DNA of 64,000 nt. It comes from Ridgeia piscesae (lineage: Eukaryota > Annelida > Polychaeta > Sabellida > Siboglinidae). The stretch is taken from NCBI GenBank assembly GCA_025642075.2, contig JAODUO010000048.1:320001-384000 (forward strand). Reading direction: 5' to 3'. The position numbers and the translations under genes are program-made. Below the pieces are notes generated by a model. It had not been told where the DNA came from. It saw nothing but the letters and a program-made list of their open reading frames with translations, and did not search any database. This document shows, one piece after another, positions 1 to 11,427 of this stretch; position 1 is the first letter of the stretch; each line of letters begins with the position of its first letter.

Positions 1-1603
1 TATGCATACTTCTCAAAAGCCTCGCTTTGGAAACATGCCTGTCCCCTTCTGCCTACCTGCGGAAATGAACAAAAACGGATGCGAATACACAAAGGAGGTG
101 CCAGATTGTTGCCATCCAATGATCGTAGAGAACTGGCCTTTTTTCTTCTTGGTATGAGAAAGGATAATGTTGGGGAAATAACAGTCAAAGACGCACTGAT
201 TTTGGACTACGGTCGCAGCCTCGTGAGGAGATTTGGAAACGACAAAGAACAATATGGCTACATTCGTGGGAAAATGAGACAGCTAGGACGGCTCTTAATA
301 TGTCTTCATCAACTAAGTGGAAAGTAGGTCTCTTTGCGTGATGTAGTGCACCCATCTATGTTCCAGATGGTTGTAAGTGCAGCTCAATAATGCGTCGGCT
401 TCGATTATGTGAACCACACTATGGCATGCCCTCTCAAACTATCAAATCTGGTCAGCTACTGAAAACGTGGTTGAAGTCAAGCTGGCCCAAGCACTAGAGA
501 GGTGTGACACAGATGCAGCAGAAACCAGCACGCAATTCATTAAACTGTGTGAGCTACAGTGGACACAAGTATCAGCAACTGCTCTCCGAAATTTGCCAGA
601 ACGCAAGCGAAATGGTGTTAAGTTGTTGCCGCTTACTGAGGATGTGGAGAAATTAAATGGACACCTGGACAGTGAAGGAAGCAAACACGCCAGTGTGCTT
701 GAGGAGCACAGTGACAATACAGAATCGTATGCTGCATTGATCCAAGTTGTACTTGCAAAGGTGATTACCTTCAACAGGACGCGACAAGGGGAGGTTTCCA
801 AAAATCTACTCAAGGATTGGGATTCTAAATGCAAGGCAAATCCAAACACAGAATTAGAGACGTCTCTGAGCGAAGTATAGAAAGGCTTGCTTAAGGTACT
901 TAAGCGTCTTGAGATTAGAGGGAAGAGGGGCTGCACTGTCCCAATCCTAATCACAGAAGGGATTAACAAATTGATGAAAGTACTTCTGCAAAGGAGATCG
1001 CAACATATGCCGGGAAAAAATCCATACCTCTTTCCAAGATGTACCACAACAAACTCACACCTACGGGGGTCAGATGTCATGAGATTAGATGTGGCGACTA
1101 CAGCCCAATTACGTGGCCTGAAAGAGCATGAGATGGACATGCTGGCTAATTTCCTCGGTCATGACATTAGAATTCACACCGAATTCTACAGGATGCCTCT
1201 CGATGTCCTGCAGATTGCGCGAGTATCGAAGGTGTTCCTGGCAGCCGAACGAGGACACATTTCACGTTATGCTGGAAAGGGACTGAGTGAAATCAACACA
1301 GAAGACACCGAAGAGGTCGAGTTGGAAGACGACGATGACATTGACGAAGATCACGTCGAAGATTGTTCTAGCCAGCCAGATGTTGCCAGTGCACTAGGGA
1401 AAGAGATTACAATAGGGACACTTCCCCAGACGTGTTGCAACCGATCAAATGAAACTATCCCAAAGCATGACAAAAAGAAACATAAGAAATTTTGTCCAAA
1501 GCCGTGGACAAGTCACGAAAAAGAAGCTATCAGGTTGCATTTTGCATTTGTCATGGAAGAACGTCAAAGAACACAGCAGAAATACACAATTGTCTTAAGT
1601 TAG
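1..1603 (+). pseudogene. Decayed tyrosine-recombinase-like gene (5' end outside window)
   Basis: Three blocks on the + strand read as one protein. Frame 1 (1-327) starts mid-gene with a zinc-finger-like FSKASLWKHACPL, then a helical DNA-binding-like part; it continues past stops at 325-327 and 388-390. After a frameshift near 420-465, frame 2 runs 467-880, meets one TAG (878-880, next to a Lys codon), and resumes to a stop at 1601-1603. The 887-1603 part holds IEIRGKRG-like text, then LANFLGHD and EFYRMP, resembling the LGH...Y end of tyrosine recombinases; an acidic stretch and a PWTSHEKEAI SANT-like tail follow. I know this architecture from a large uncharacterised family in corals, molluscs, lancelets and fish; the recombinase link is inference. 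Three stops and one frameshift argue for a pseudogene; an intron in place of the 325-465 gap is a less likely alternative. Confidence -1.
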
Positions 1604-2087
1604 CGAGAAAGAATCATCGTTTATGAGATCGCATATCGCATTTTCCCGTTGGTTCCAAAGTAATTATAATGAATTACATTGTGATCTTTGTGTGGTCACC
1701 CACAATGTGTTTTTTATAATCGGGCTATACTAATTGTATTTGTTTGAAAGAGCTTACATACACAAATGTAATTTGCCCCTGTTTCAGATAATATTTGAAT
1801 GTGTACGAAAGTGATAAAAAAATGATGTATTTGCAATATGGTTTATGTTGATAGTTGTCTGAATCCGATGAGACGTGGACAATTGTTGTTAATGTGTTGA
1901 GATGCTAGACATGTTGCTATTGTCTCCATTAATTATGAATAATTTTGATAACACACGTCGGCCATGCTTTGTAGCTTTGTAGTGTAGGTTTTGTTGAATA
2001 CAGTTGAATGTTTGATCGTTTAAAAAACTAATCTCAATAAACACATTTTGAAATGTGGGTAATTACAAACAAATGGATGTTGTGTGC

Positions 2088-2090
<3 letters not shown>
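1604..2090 (+). repeat. 3' flank of the pseudogene, repeat copy A
   Basis: This stretch has no gene. It is homologous in order to 2268-2600 plus 8180-8360 (copy B). Shared marks are TTCCCGTTGGTTCC near 1650, CACCCACAATGTG near 1698, one diverged 100-bp monomer at about 1831-1930, and CTCAATAAACACATTTTG near 2032, which contains an AATAAA polyadenylation-like signal. It probably represents the original 3' untranslated region or flank of the recombinase-like gene. Confidence -1.

Positions 2091-2136
<46 letters not shown>
2091..2136. repeat. (TA)n microsatellite
   Basis: Uninterrupted TA dinucleotides separate repeat copy A from about 130 bp of unassigned sequence before copy B. Confidence -1.
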
Positions 2137-2137
<1 letters not shown>

Positions 2138-2267
2138 CCCCTTTCAGTCGTACACGTTTGTAAGTGGCAAGGTTTAGACTCCCACCTACCAGAGCAGTAT
2201 CGTTGGCTGATTGCTATTGAACGTTTTCCACACTTAGTGTACTAGTAGTAGTAGTAGTGGCTTAGGT

Positions 2268-2494
2268 CGTGAGGTCGCATTTTCCTAATGGTTCCTAAAT
2301 ACTAATAAAATGCATTATGATCTTTGTGTCCACCCACAACCCGATGTCTTTTTAACAATCGGTTTGTACTAATTGCGTAGTCGGTTGATATGTGTTTGAA
2401 ACAGTATTCATATGTCAATGTAATTGGCCCCGATTTGTTCTTCCGACTAATATAACAATTTGAATGAATACGAAGGTAAGACAAACTGATTAAT
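2268..2494 (+). repeat. 3' flank repeat copy B, left part
   Basis: Diverged copy of 1640-1830: it contains the gaggtcgcattttcc, TGATCTTTGTGT and CACCCACAAC landmarks in the same order. It leads directly into the 100-bp array, as copy A leads into its single monomer. Confidence -1.
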
Positions 2495-3300
2495 ATACAA
2501 TGTGTTTTATATTGATAGTTGTCTATATGGGATGAGACGAGGCCAATTGTTGAAGTGTTGACGTGCTTGACATGTTGGTGTAGCCTCCATTAGATTACAA
2601 TGTGTTTTATGTTGATAGTTGTCTATATGGGATGAGACGAGGCCAATTGTTGAAGTGTTGACGTGCTTGACATGTTGGTGTAGCCTCCATTAGATTACAA
2701 TGTGTTTTATGTTGATAGTTGTCTAGATGGGATGAGACGAGGTCAATTGTTGAAGTGTTGACGTGCTTGACATGTTGGTGTAGCCTCCATTAGATTACAA
2801 TGTGTTTTATGTTGATAGTTGTCTATATGGGATGAGACGAGGCCAATTGTTGAAGTGTTGACGTGCTTGACATGTTGGTGTAGCCTCCATTAGATTACAA
2901 TGTGTTTTATGTTGATAGTTGTCTATATGGGATGAGACGAGGCCAATTGTTGAAGTGTTGACGTGCTTGACATGTTGGTGTAGCCTCCATTAGATTACGA
3001 TGTGTTTTATGTTGATAGTTGTCTAGATGGGATGAGACGAGGCCAATTGTTGAAGTGTTGACGTGCTTGACATGTTGGTGTAGCCTCCATTAGATTACAA
3101 TGTGTTTTATGTTGATAGTTGTCTATATGGGATGAGACGAGGCCAATTGTTGAAGTGTTGACGTGCTTGACATGTTGGTGTAGCCTCCATTAGATTACAA
3201 TGTGTTTTATGTTGATAGTTGTCTAGATGGGATGAGACGAGGTCAATTGTTGAAGTGTTGACGTGCTTGACATGTTGGTGTAGCCTCCATTAGATTACAA

Positions 3301-4700
3301 TGTGTTTGATGTTGATAGTTGTCTAGATGGGATGAGACGTGGCCAATTGTTGAAGTGTTGACGTGCTTGACATGTTGGTGTAGCCTCCATTAGATTACGA
3401 TGTGTTTTATGTTGATAGTTGTCTAGATGGGATGAGACGAGGCCAATTGTTGAAGTGTTGACGTGCTTGACATGTTGGTGTAGCCTCCATTAGATTACAA
3501 TGTGTTTTATGTTGATAGTTGTCTAGATGGGATGAGACGAGGCCAATTGTTGAAGTGTTGACATACTTGACATGTTGGTGTAGCCTCCATTAGATTACAA
3601 TGTGTTTGATGTTGATAGTTGTCTAGATGGGATGAGACGAGGCCAATTGTTGAAGTGTTGACATGCTTGACATGTTGGTGTAGCCTCCATTAGATTACAA
3701 TGTGTTTTATGTTGATAGTTGTCTAGATGGGATGAGACGAGGCCAATTGTTGAAGTGTTGACATACTTGACATGTTGGTGTAGCCTCCATTAGATTACAA
3801 TGTGTTTGATGTTGATAGTTGTCTAGATGGGTTGAGACGAGGCCAATTGTTGAAGTGTTGACATGCTTGACATGTTGGTGTAGCCTCCATTAGATTACAA
3901 TGTGTTTTATGTTGATAGTTGTCTAGATGGGATGAGACGAGGCCAATTGTTGAAGTGTTGACATACTTGACATGTTGGTGTAGCCTCCATTAGATTACAA
4001 TGTGTTTGATGTTGATAGTTGTCTAGATGGGATGAGACGTGGCCAATTGTTGAAGTGTTGACGTGCTTGACATGTTGGTGTAGCCTCCATTAGATTACAA
4101 TGTGTTTTATGTTGATAGTTGTCTAGATGGGATGAGACGAGGCCAATTGTTGAAGTGTTGACGTGCTTGACATGTTGGTGTAGCCTCCATTAGATTACAA
4201 TGTGTTTTATGTTGATAGTTGTCTAGATGGGATGAGACGAGGCCAATTGTTGAAGTGTTGACATACTTGACATGTTGGTGTAGCCTCCATTAGATTACAA
4301 TGTGTTTGATGTTGATAGTTGTCTAGATGGGATGAGACGAGGCCAATTGTTGAAGTGTTGACATGCTTGACATGTTGGTGTAGCCTCCATTAGATTACAA
4401 TGTGTTTTATGTTGATAGTTGTCTATATGGGATGAGACGAGGCCAATTGTTGAAGTGTTGACGTGCTTGACATGTTGGTGTAGCCTCCATTAGATTACAA
4501 TGTGTTTTATGTTGATAGTTGTCTAGATGGGATGAGACGAGGCCAATTGTTGAAGTGTTGACGTGCTTGACATGTTGGTGTAGCCTTCATTAGATTACAA
4601 TGTGTTTGATGTTGATAGTTGTCTAGATGGGATGAGACGAGGCCAATTGTTGAAGTGTTGACGTGCTTGACATGTTGGTGTAGCCTCCATTAGATTACAA
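3301..4700. repeat. Higher-order block in the satellite, first copy
   Basis: Fourteen consecutive monomers carry the same series of variants as the fourteen monomers at 5001-6399, offset by 1,700 bp (1,699 after the deletion). Shared rare marks include the TTACGA start at 3398/5098, GGGTTGAG at 3829/5529, CTATATGG at 4422/6121 and AGCCTTCATT at 4582/6281. Monomers on either side do not match at this offset. Confidence -1.
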
Positions 4701-5000
4701 TGTGTTTGATGTTGATAGTTGTCTAGATGGGATGAGACGAGGCCAATTGTTGAAGTGTTGACATGCTTGACATGTTGGTGTAGCCTCCATTAGATTACAA
4801 TGTGTTTGATGTTGATAGTTGTCTAGATGGGATGAGACGAGGCCAATTGTTGAAGTGTTGACATACTTGACATGTTGGTGTAGCCTCCATTAGATTACAA
4901 TGTGTTTGATGTTGATAGTTGTCTAGATGGGATGAGACGAGGCCAATTGTTGAAGTGTTGACATGCTTGACATGTTGGTGTAGCCTCCATTAGATTACAA

Positions 5001-6399
5001 TGTGTTTGATGTTGATAGTTGTCTAGATGGGATGAGACGTGGCCAATTGTTGAAGTGTTGACGTGCTTGACATGTTGGTGTAGCCTCCATTAGATTACGA
5101 TGTGTTTTATGTTGATAGTTGTCTAGATGGGATGAGACGAGGCCAATTGTTGAAGTGTTGACGTGCTTGACATGTTGGTGTAGCCTCCATTAGATTACAA
5201 TGTGTTTTATGTTGATAGTTGTCTAGATGGGATGAGACGAGGCCAATTGTTGAAGTGTTGACATGCTTGACATGTTGGTGTAGCCTCCATTAGATTACAA
5301 TGTGTTTGATGTTGATAGTTGTCTAGATGGGATGAGACGAGGCCAATTGTTGAAGTGTTGACATGCTTGACATGTTGGTGTAGCCTCCATTAGATTACAA
5401 TGTGTTTTATGTTGATAGTTGTCTAGATGGGATGAGACGAGGCCAATTGTTGAAGTGTTGACATACTTGACATGTTGGTGTAGCCTCCATTATATTACAA
5501 TGTGTTTGATGTTGATAGTTGTCTAGATGGGTTGAGACGAGGCCAATTGTTGAAGTGTTGACTGCTTGACATGTTGGTGTAGCCTCCATTAGATTACAAT
5601 GTGTTTTATGTTGATAGTTGTCTAGATGGGATGAGACGAGGCCAATTGTTGAAGTGTTGACATACTTGACATGTTGGTGTAGCCTCCATTAGATTACAAT
5701 GTGTTTGATGTTGATAGTTGTCTAGATGGGATGAGACGTGGCCAATTGTTGAAGTGTTGACGTGCTTGACATGTTGGTGTAGCCTCCATTAGATTACAAT
5801 GTGTTTTATGTTGATAGTTGTCTAGATGGGATGAGACGAGGCCAATTGTTGAAGTGTTGACGTGCTTGACATGTTGGTGTAGCCTCCATTAGATTACAAT
5901 GTGTTTTATGTTGATAGTTGTCTAGATGGGATGAGACGAGGCCAATTGTTGAAGTGTTGACATACTTGACATGTTGGTGTAGCCTCCATTAGATTACAAT
6001 GTGTTTGATGTTGATAGTTGTCTAGATGGGATGAGACGAGGCCAATTGTTGAAGTGTTGACATGCTTGACATGTTGGTGTAGCCTCCATTAGATTACAAT
6101 GTGTTTTATGTTGATAGTTGTCTATATGGGATGAGACGAGGCCAATTGTTGAAGTGTTGACGTGCTTGACATGTTGGTGTAGCCTCCATTAGATTACAAT
6201 GTGTTTTATGTTGATAGTTGTCTAGATGGGATGAGACGAGGCCAATTGTTGAAGTGTTGACGTGCTTGACATGTTGGTGTAGCCTTCATTAGATTACAAT
6301 GTGTTTGATGTTGATAGTTGTCTAGATGGGATGAGACGAGGCCAATTGTTGAAGTGTTGACGTGCTTGACATGTTGGTGTAGCCTCCATTAGATTACAA
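5001..6399. repeat. Higher-order block in the satellite, second copy
   Basis: Variant-by-variant duplicate of 3301-4700. It has since gained its own changes, such as TTATATTACAA near 5491 and the 1-bp deletion near 5563, so the block duplication happened before those mutations. Confidence -1.
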
Positions 6400-8195
6400 T
6401 GTGTTTTATGTTGATAGTTGTCTAGATGGGATGAGACGAGGCCAATTGTTGAAGTGTTGACGTGCTTGACATGTTGGTGTAGCCTCCATTAGATTACAAT
6501 GTGTTTTATGTTGATAGTTGTCTAGATGGGATGAGACGTGGCCAATTGCTGAAGTGTTGACGTGCTTGACATGTTGGTGTAGCCTCCATTAGATTACAAT
6601 GTGTTTTATGTTGATAGTTGTCTAGATGGGATGAGACGAGGCCAATTGTTGAAGTGTTGACGTGCTTGACATGTTGGTGTAGCCTCCGTTAGATTACAAT
6701 GTGTTTTATGTTGATAGTTGTCTAGATGGGATGAGACGAGGCCAATTGTTGAAGTGTTGACATACTTGACATGTTGGTGTAGCCTCCGTTAGATTACAAT
6801 GTGTTTTATGTTGATAGTTGTCTAGATGGGATGAGACGAGGCCAATTGTTGAAGTGTTGACGTGCTTGACATGTTGGTGTAGCTTCCATTAGATTACAAT
6901 GTGTTTGATGTTGATAGTTGTCTAGATGGGATGAGACGAGGCCAATTGTTGAAGTGTTGACGTGCTTGACATGTTGGTGTAGCCTTCATTAGATTACAAT
7001 GTGTTTTATGTTGATAGTTGTCTAGATGGGATGAGACGTGGCCAATTGTTGAAGTGTTGACGTGCTTGACATGTTGGTGTAGCCTCCATTAGATTACAAT
7101 GTGTTTTATGTTGATAGTTGTCTAGATGGGATGAGACGTGGCCAATTGTTGAAGTGTTGACGTGCTTGACATGTTGGTGTAGCCTCCATTAGATTACAAT
7201 GTGTTTTATGTTGATAGTTGTCTAGATGGGATGAGACGTGGCCAATTGTTGAAGTGTTGACGTGCTTGACATGTTGGTGTAGCCTCCGTTAGATTACAAT
7301 GTGTTTTATGTTGATAGTTGTCTAGATGGGATGAGACGAGGCCAATTGTTGAAGTGTTGACATGCTTGACATGTTGGTGTAGCCTCCATTAGATTACAAT
7401 GTGTTTTATGTTGATAGTTGTCTAGATGGGATGAGACGAGGCCAATTGTTGAAGTGTTGACGTGCTTGACATGTTGGTGTAGCCTCCGATTAGATTACAA
7501 TGTGTTTTATGTTGATAGTTGTCTAGATGGGATGAGACGAGGCCAATTGTTGAAATGTTGACATGCTTGACATGTTGGTGTAGCCTCCATTAGATTACAA
7601 TGTGTTTGATGTTGATAGTTGTCTAGATGGGATGAGACGTGGCCAATTGTTGAAGTGTTGACGTGCTTGACATGTTGGTGTAGCCTCCATTAGATTACAA
7701 TGTGTTTTATGTTGATAGTTGTCTAGATGGGATGAGACGAGGCCAATTGTTGAAGTGTTGACGTGCTTGACATGTTGGTGTAGCCTCCATTAGATTACAA
7801 TGTGTTTTATGTTGATAGTTGTCTAGATGGGATGAGACGTGGCCAATTGTTGAAGTGTTGACGTGCTTGACATGTTGGTGTAGCCTCCATTAGATTACAA
7901 TGTGTTTTATGTTGATAGTTGTCTAGATGGGATGAGACGAGGCCAATTGTTGAAGTGTTGACATGCTTGACATGTTGGTGTAGCCTCCATTAGATTACAA
8001 TGTGTTTGATGTTGATAGTTGTCTAGATGGGATGAGACGAGGCCAATTGTTGAAGTGTTGACATGCTTGACATGTTGGTGTAGCCTCCATTAGATTACAA
8101 TGTGTTTTATGTTGATAGTTGTCTAGATGGGATGAGACGAGGCCAATTGTTGAAGTGTTGACATGCTTGACATGTTGGTGTAGCCTTCATTAGAT

Positions 8196-8360
8196 ATGAA
8201 TAATTTACTTAGCACACATCGGCCACGCCTCGTAGTGTTGGTTTTGTTTAATACAGTGTTCGATGTCGTACTACAATAATTGTATATCACCTGGCTTGTT
8301 TTTAAAGACTAATCTCAATAAACACATTTTGGACTGTGGGTAGTTAAAAATGGATGCTAG
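8196..8360 (+). repeat. 3' flank repeat copy B, right part
   Basis: Resumes homology with copy A after the array: TATGAATAATTT, CGGCCACGCC, GTTGGTTTTGTT and CTCAATAAACACATTTTG, matching 1929-2050. The satellite therefore expanded inside a pre-existing duplicated segment. Confidence -1.
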
Positions 8361-9120
8361 TGTTTCTTCAAAGAAGGATATGAGTGTCCTATAATTGCGT
8401 TTTGATAGGTATGACTCAACAATTATAATATGATTTATTGAAGCGTATCATGAATCATATAAATGCGACATTTACTCAGGCTTCATCCAATACGTGCTTA
8501 TAGTTTAAAAGTGTTGGTATATATTGATTGAGGGGTTAGCGTTCCGTGCTCAGTGTACTATATGCTTGCTTGATATGTATTAAAGTTACTAAATATATAC
8601 ACACATTAATAAAAAAACAGATTTGACGGGTTATACATTTGTTAAATGCAGCGCTGTCAATTTGTGTATCTGCATATATATTTACGTTGTTATTGTTATC
8701 GTTGTATTGGGTTTTAGATATACCAAGTCGGCGTTAAATATATACTACTGCAAATAGGTATAACTAACTAACTTCCGATTACACACCGGTCTCCCGTACG
8801 CGGCATCTAAGCATATAGGTTTTAAGGAGACCGATTTTTGTGTATATATGCTATTTATTACAATATCATAACAATATTGTAGTATGTGGCGTGTATTTGT
8901 ATTACATACAATGTTCCAATTAGACATAATTGGAAAATCAGTTACATAAAAATATACGGCCGGTCTCCTGTAGGAGGTCGTATATGCACTGGTCTCCGTA
9001 TGCAGCATATATATGTTTACAATTATACATATAACTTACTATGTCAAAATCATGTGTCGTATCGTTAAAGCTGCAGTCCCCAGTCGTAAGTTAAAAACTA
9101 ATGTCCCCACTTGACACACA
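8361..9120. other. Intergenic, no gene recognised
   Basis: AT-rich sequence with short reading frames only (for example 8745-9008, minus strand), none with recognisable content. A GACCGGTCTCC-type motif recurs near 8790, 8960 and 8990 as short diverged repeats. Confidence -1.
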
Positions 9121-9123
9121 AAA

Positions 9124-9160
<37 letters not shown>

Positions 9161-9233
9161 GCGTGTGCGTGTGCGGGTGCGTGTGCGTGTGCGTGTGCGT
9201 GTGCGTGTGCGTGTGCGTGTGCGTGTGTGTATG
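9121..9233. repeat. (GT)n / (GTGTGC)n microsatellite
   Basis: Pure GT at the left grades into a GTGTGC hexamer at the right. It sits at the same place relative to the downstream block as the (TG)n at 33465-33642. Confidence -1.
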
Positions 9234-10060
9234 ATGTTGTTCAAATAACAATGACATATTTGTAACATATATTGTGTTTTGTGAATTTTTTCATTCTACC
9301 GCTGTGCGACAAATCTCCAGTTTTCTCATTTCAGAAACTTAACAGGTCTGTTTATAAGTAATTATATTGTTTCGTACAAATTGTGTCTGTGAAACTGTTG
9401 AACAACTGTTGTTTGTAAAGGGTCTGGTTCTAGTTGTTGTTTCCAGCACTCGACAGGGTTCTATGAACTGAATAGTCTGTATATACATTGTTTTGTGGTT
9501 ACAATGTTATGATCTTACAAATCTCATTGAACTAGTTAGGCTTTTTTCAGAACTTTTACACCAAGCCGACCTTTCTATGCTGGCACTGTGGTCACTGCCA
9601 GATTGCTTATCATCCTCAGCTATTAAAATAATGTTTGGTAGGCGCAGCTGTATCTAGACTAAAGGAAGTAGAAAATAGGCAAAGCTAGCTGACACCCGGC
9701 CCAACTAGTTATTAGGTCTAAGCGGATATCAAACTAGTCTAGGGCCTAGGCCAATCAGTCCCAGCCCAGGCCAGGGATCCACGTTTTGTTTACTGCAGAG
9801 TCCGAAACATCTAGGTAATCAAATCCTCAAATGTAATTTCTGTGTAACGGTAGGGATAGGTAGTTTCTATTAATAAATGATGGCTTTGCAATTCGAAGTA
9901 CGCATGATTATGACAGCGTGGAACGTATTTATGATGCCAACATATGAAAGTAGTCTATTATCGCCCAAACCTTACCTCGCTTCACACCGGTACTCCACGG
10001 TGCTATTTTACTACCGTTTACTACACTGACAACCATTTTGCGCTATAGGACGTTTCACAG

Positions 10061-10135
10061 TGACGTCACACGCCGAGTCACGTGGTCGTCTGCGGCGACT
10101 TGTTGGCAGAAGAGAGAAGTTGGCGGCCATTTACC
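10061..10135 (+). promoter_or_regulatory. Promoter-like CRE, E-box and YY1-like cluster
   Basis: TGACGTCA (10061-10068), CACGTG (10079-10084) and GGCGGCCATTT (10122-10132) lie just before the THAP remnant. The same order and spacing recur at 34764-34840. The palindromic CRE and GGCGGCCAT sites are typical of metazoan TATA-less promoters; promoter activity is inferred. Confidence -1.
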
Positions 10136-10141
10136 TATAGT

Positions 10142-10249
10142 TCGTTGTAATTTCACCGCATTCCTAAGGAAGAGAAACGACGACAACCTTAGCTGAATGC
10201 GATCAAGCGCAAACATTGTGACCGAGTGTGTGGATGGCATTTCATTTCA
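10142..10249 (+). pseudogene. THAP zinc-finger domain remnant
   Basis: One frame reads FHRIPKEEKRRQ, then LNAIKRKH, then VCGWHF. These are the proline-containing core, the basic segment and the C-x2-H-F end of a THAP DNA-binding domain. A TAA lies before the Phe and a TAG replaces the usual Trp. The N-terminal cysteine pair, visible in the sister copy at 34882, is deleted here. THAP domains occur in P-element-type transposases and in cellular regulators; which of the two this was cannot be decided. Confidence -1.
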
Positions 10250-10583
10250 AGTTTTGAACTGTTTTATTTATTAGCATAAAACGTTACTATTCATGAGTAC
10301 TGATGGCAGATACATAAACATAATTTACTGCAAAACAGACTTTGACCTTTGTTACATTAGTCGCATATAGGACTGGTTGAACTCGCATGACTCCGAAGCC
10401 TCACACATAGCTAAATATGGAAACAATCTGACATGTCTGTCAATGTGAACGCATAATATGTACATTAATTAGTCGGGGCTCACGGTTCCAAATTTTGGAG
10501 GTAGTGGACACCTCGTGCTATTTTTGGTTGTATTTTAAATCAATGAACACACACACACTGCACGCAAACAATGCACATGAACA

Positions 10584-10590
10584 CTACACA

Positions 10591-10662
<72 letters not shown>

Positions 10663-10681
10663 CACGCACGCACGCACGCCA

Positions 10682-10773
<92 letters not shown>
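10584..10773. repeat. (CGCA)n followed by (CA)n microsatellite
   Basis: CGCA tetranucleotides (10584-10677) pass into CA dinucleotides (10683-10773). The tract lies about 110 bp upstream of copy 1 exon A, the position of the (CA)n tract upstream of exon A in copies 2-4. Confidence -1.
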
Positions 10774-10776
<3 letters not shown>

Positions 10777-10880
10777 ATCACCACAACCACAAATGCTCAC
10801 GCATGCACTCACCCGCTAACACCCACGACCCACCGAAACACTGCAGCATTGTCTGACCACGGTTCCTTTTCTGACATCAG

Positions 10881-11041
10881 TACATAGTACAGACAACACC
10901 TGTGAAGATCCCGTCTGCTCACGTGAAGTCTGCCAATGGGAACACGGAAGCAACACAACCTGAGCGTGACTACTCCAGATCCAGCCACCCAGAGATGGGT
11001 CATTGTTGTGGGCAGGAAGGCGTCTTGTACAGCACTGGCAG
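10881..11041 (+). pseudogene. STELLO-like glycosyltransferase copy 1, exon A fragment
   Basis: Begins after GGTTCCTTTTCTGACATCAG, a splice acceptor shared with the other copies. It reads YIVQTTPVKIPSAHVKS as in copies 2 and 4. A net 2-bp loss near 10960-10985 shifts the frame before the conserved RWVIVV segment, and homology stops at about 11041, within the codons for the CNALAL motif. Exon B is not found downstream. Copy 1 is the only family member on the + strand. Confidence -1.
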
Positions 11042-11340
11042 GGGCGTAGCTAGCCGTACGCACGTAAGCACGTGCTTCCACATCATTAAGGCAACCACAA
11101 AATGCCCACTTCAAACGGTGGCCAGAGGATGCCCAGATATGTTCATAGCCTTTGGCAACGAAAGCGTCATCATTCACTTGTAACAATTTGTCAACATTTT
11201 GACAGCATTGTACAGCTGTATCCAGTTTCCAGACCTCTGTGTACAGAACAAATAGATGCCTCCGTCTGAAGGCTATCTTGGCAATGCAGCAGCCGGGTAA
11301 ATACGAATTCACCAGAAAAAATGTATCAATGTTTTGACGT
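11042..11340. mobile_element. Possible hAT-type transposon end
   Basis: Family homology breaks exactly where CAGGGGCGTAGCTAGCC begins. CAGGGGCGTAGC resembles the terminal bases of many hAT elements. No matching inverted end was found before 14700, so this would be a truncated insertion. The minus strand here is open for about 90 codons but resembles nothing I know. Weak call. Confidence -1.
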
Positions 11341-11427
11341 CCATGGGCTAAGATAAAAAAATATTAGAAGCTAAAACTGGCGTTAACAACAAAACAAAAC
11401 TACAGTCACTCTGTAAGACGAGATGGG

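Larger units (their letters stand above)
2495..8195. repeat. Satellite array, 100-bp unit, about 57 copies
   Basis: Monomers recur exactly every 100 bp (tgtgttttat at 2501, 2601, ... 8101). One 1-bp deletion near 5563 shifts the phase and one 1-bp insertion near 7489 restores it. Units differ at a few diagnostic positions: TTTTAT or TTTGAT, CTATATGG or CTAGATGG, GACGA or GACGT, and ACGTGCTT, ACATGCTT or ACATACTT. The consensus is AT-rich and has no long reading frame; the 60-codon frame at 5407-5589 is an artefact. There are no spacers, so this is a true head-to-tail satellite rather than an interspersed array. Confidence -1.
9240..10470 (+). repeat. Dispersed block with THAP-gene 5' region, copy I
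   Basis: Collinear with 33690-35640 and, in part, 58750-59720. Landmarks in order: TTCTACCGCTGTGCGA, TTTGTAAAGGGTCT, CGACAGGGTTCTATGAACTGA, GCTAGCTGACACC, ATGACAGCGTGGAACG, the TGACGTCA/CACGTG cluster, and the THAP remnant. The match ends near 10455, where copy 33690-35640 continues with different sequence. Confidence -1.

Noticed and set aside
2495..8195. CRISPR array
   Set aside because: The whole 100-bp unit repeats without unique spacers, there are no cas genes, and the genome is eukaryotic.
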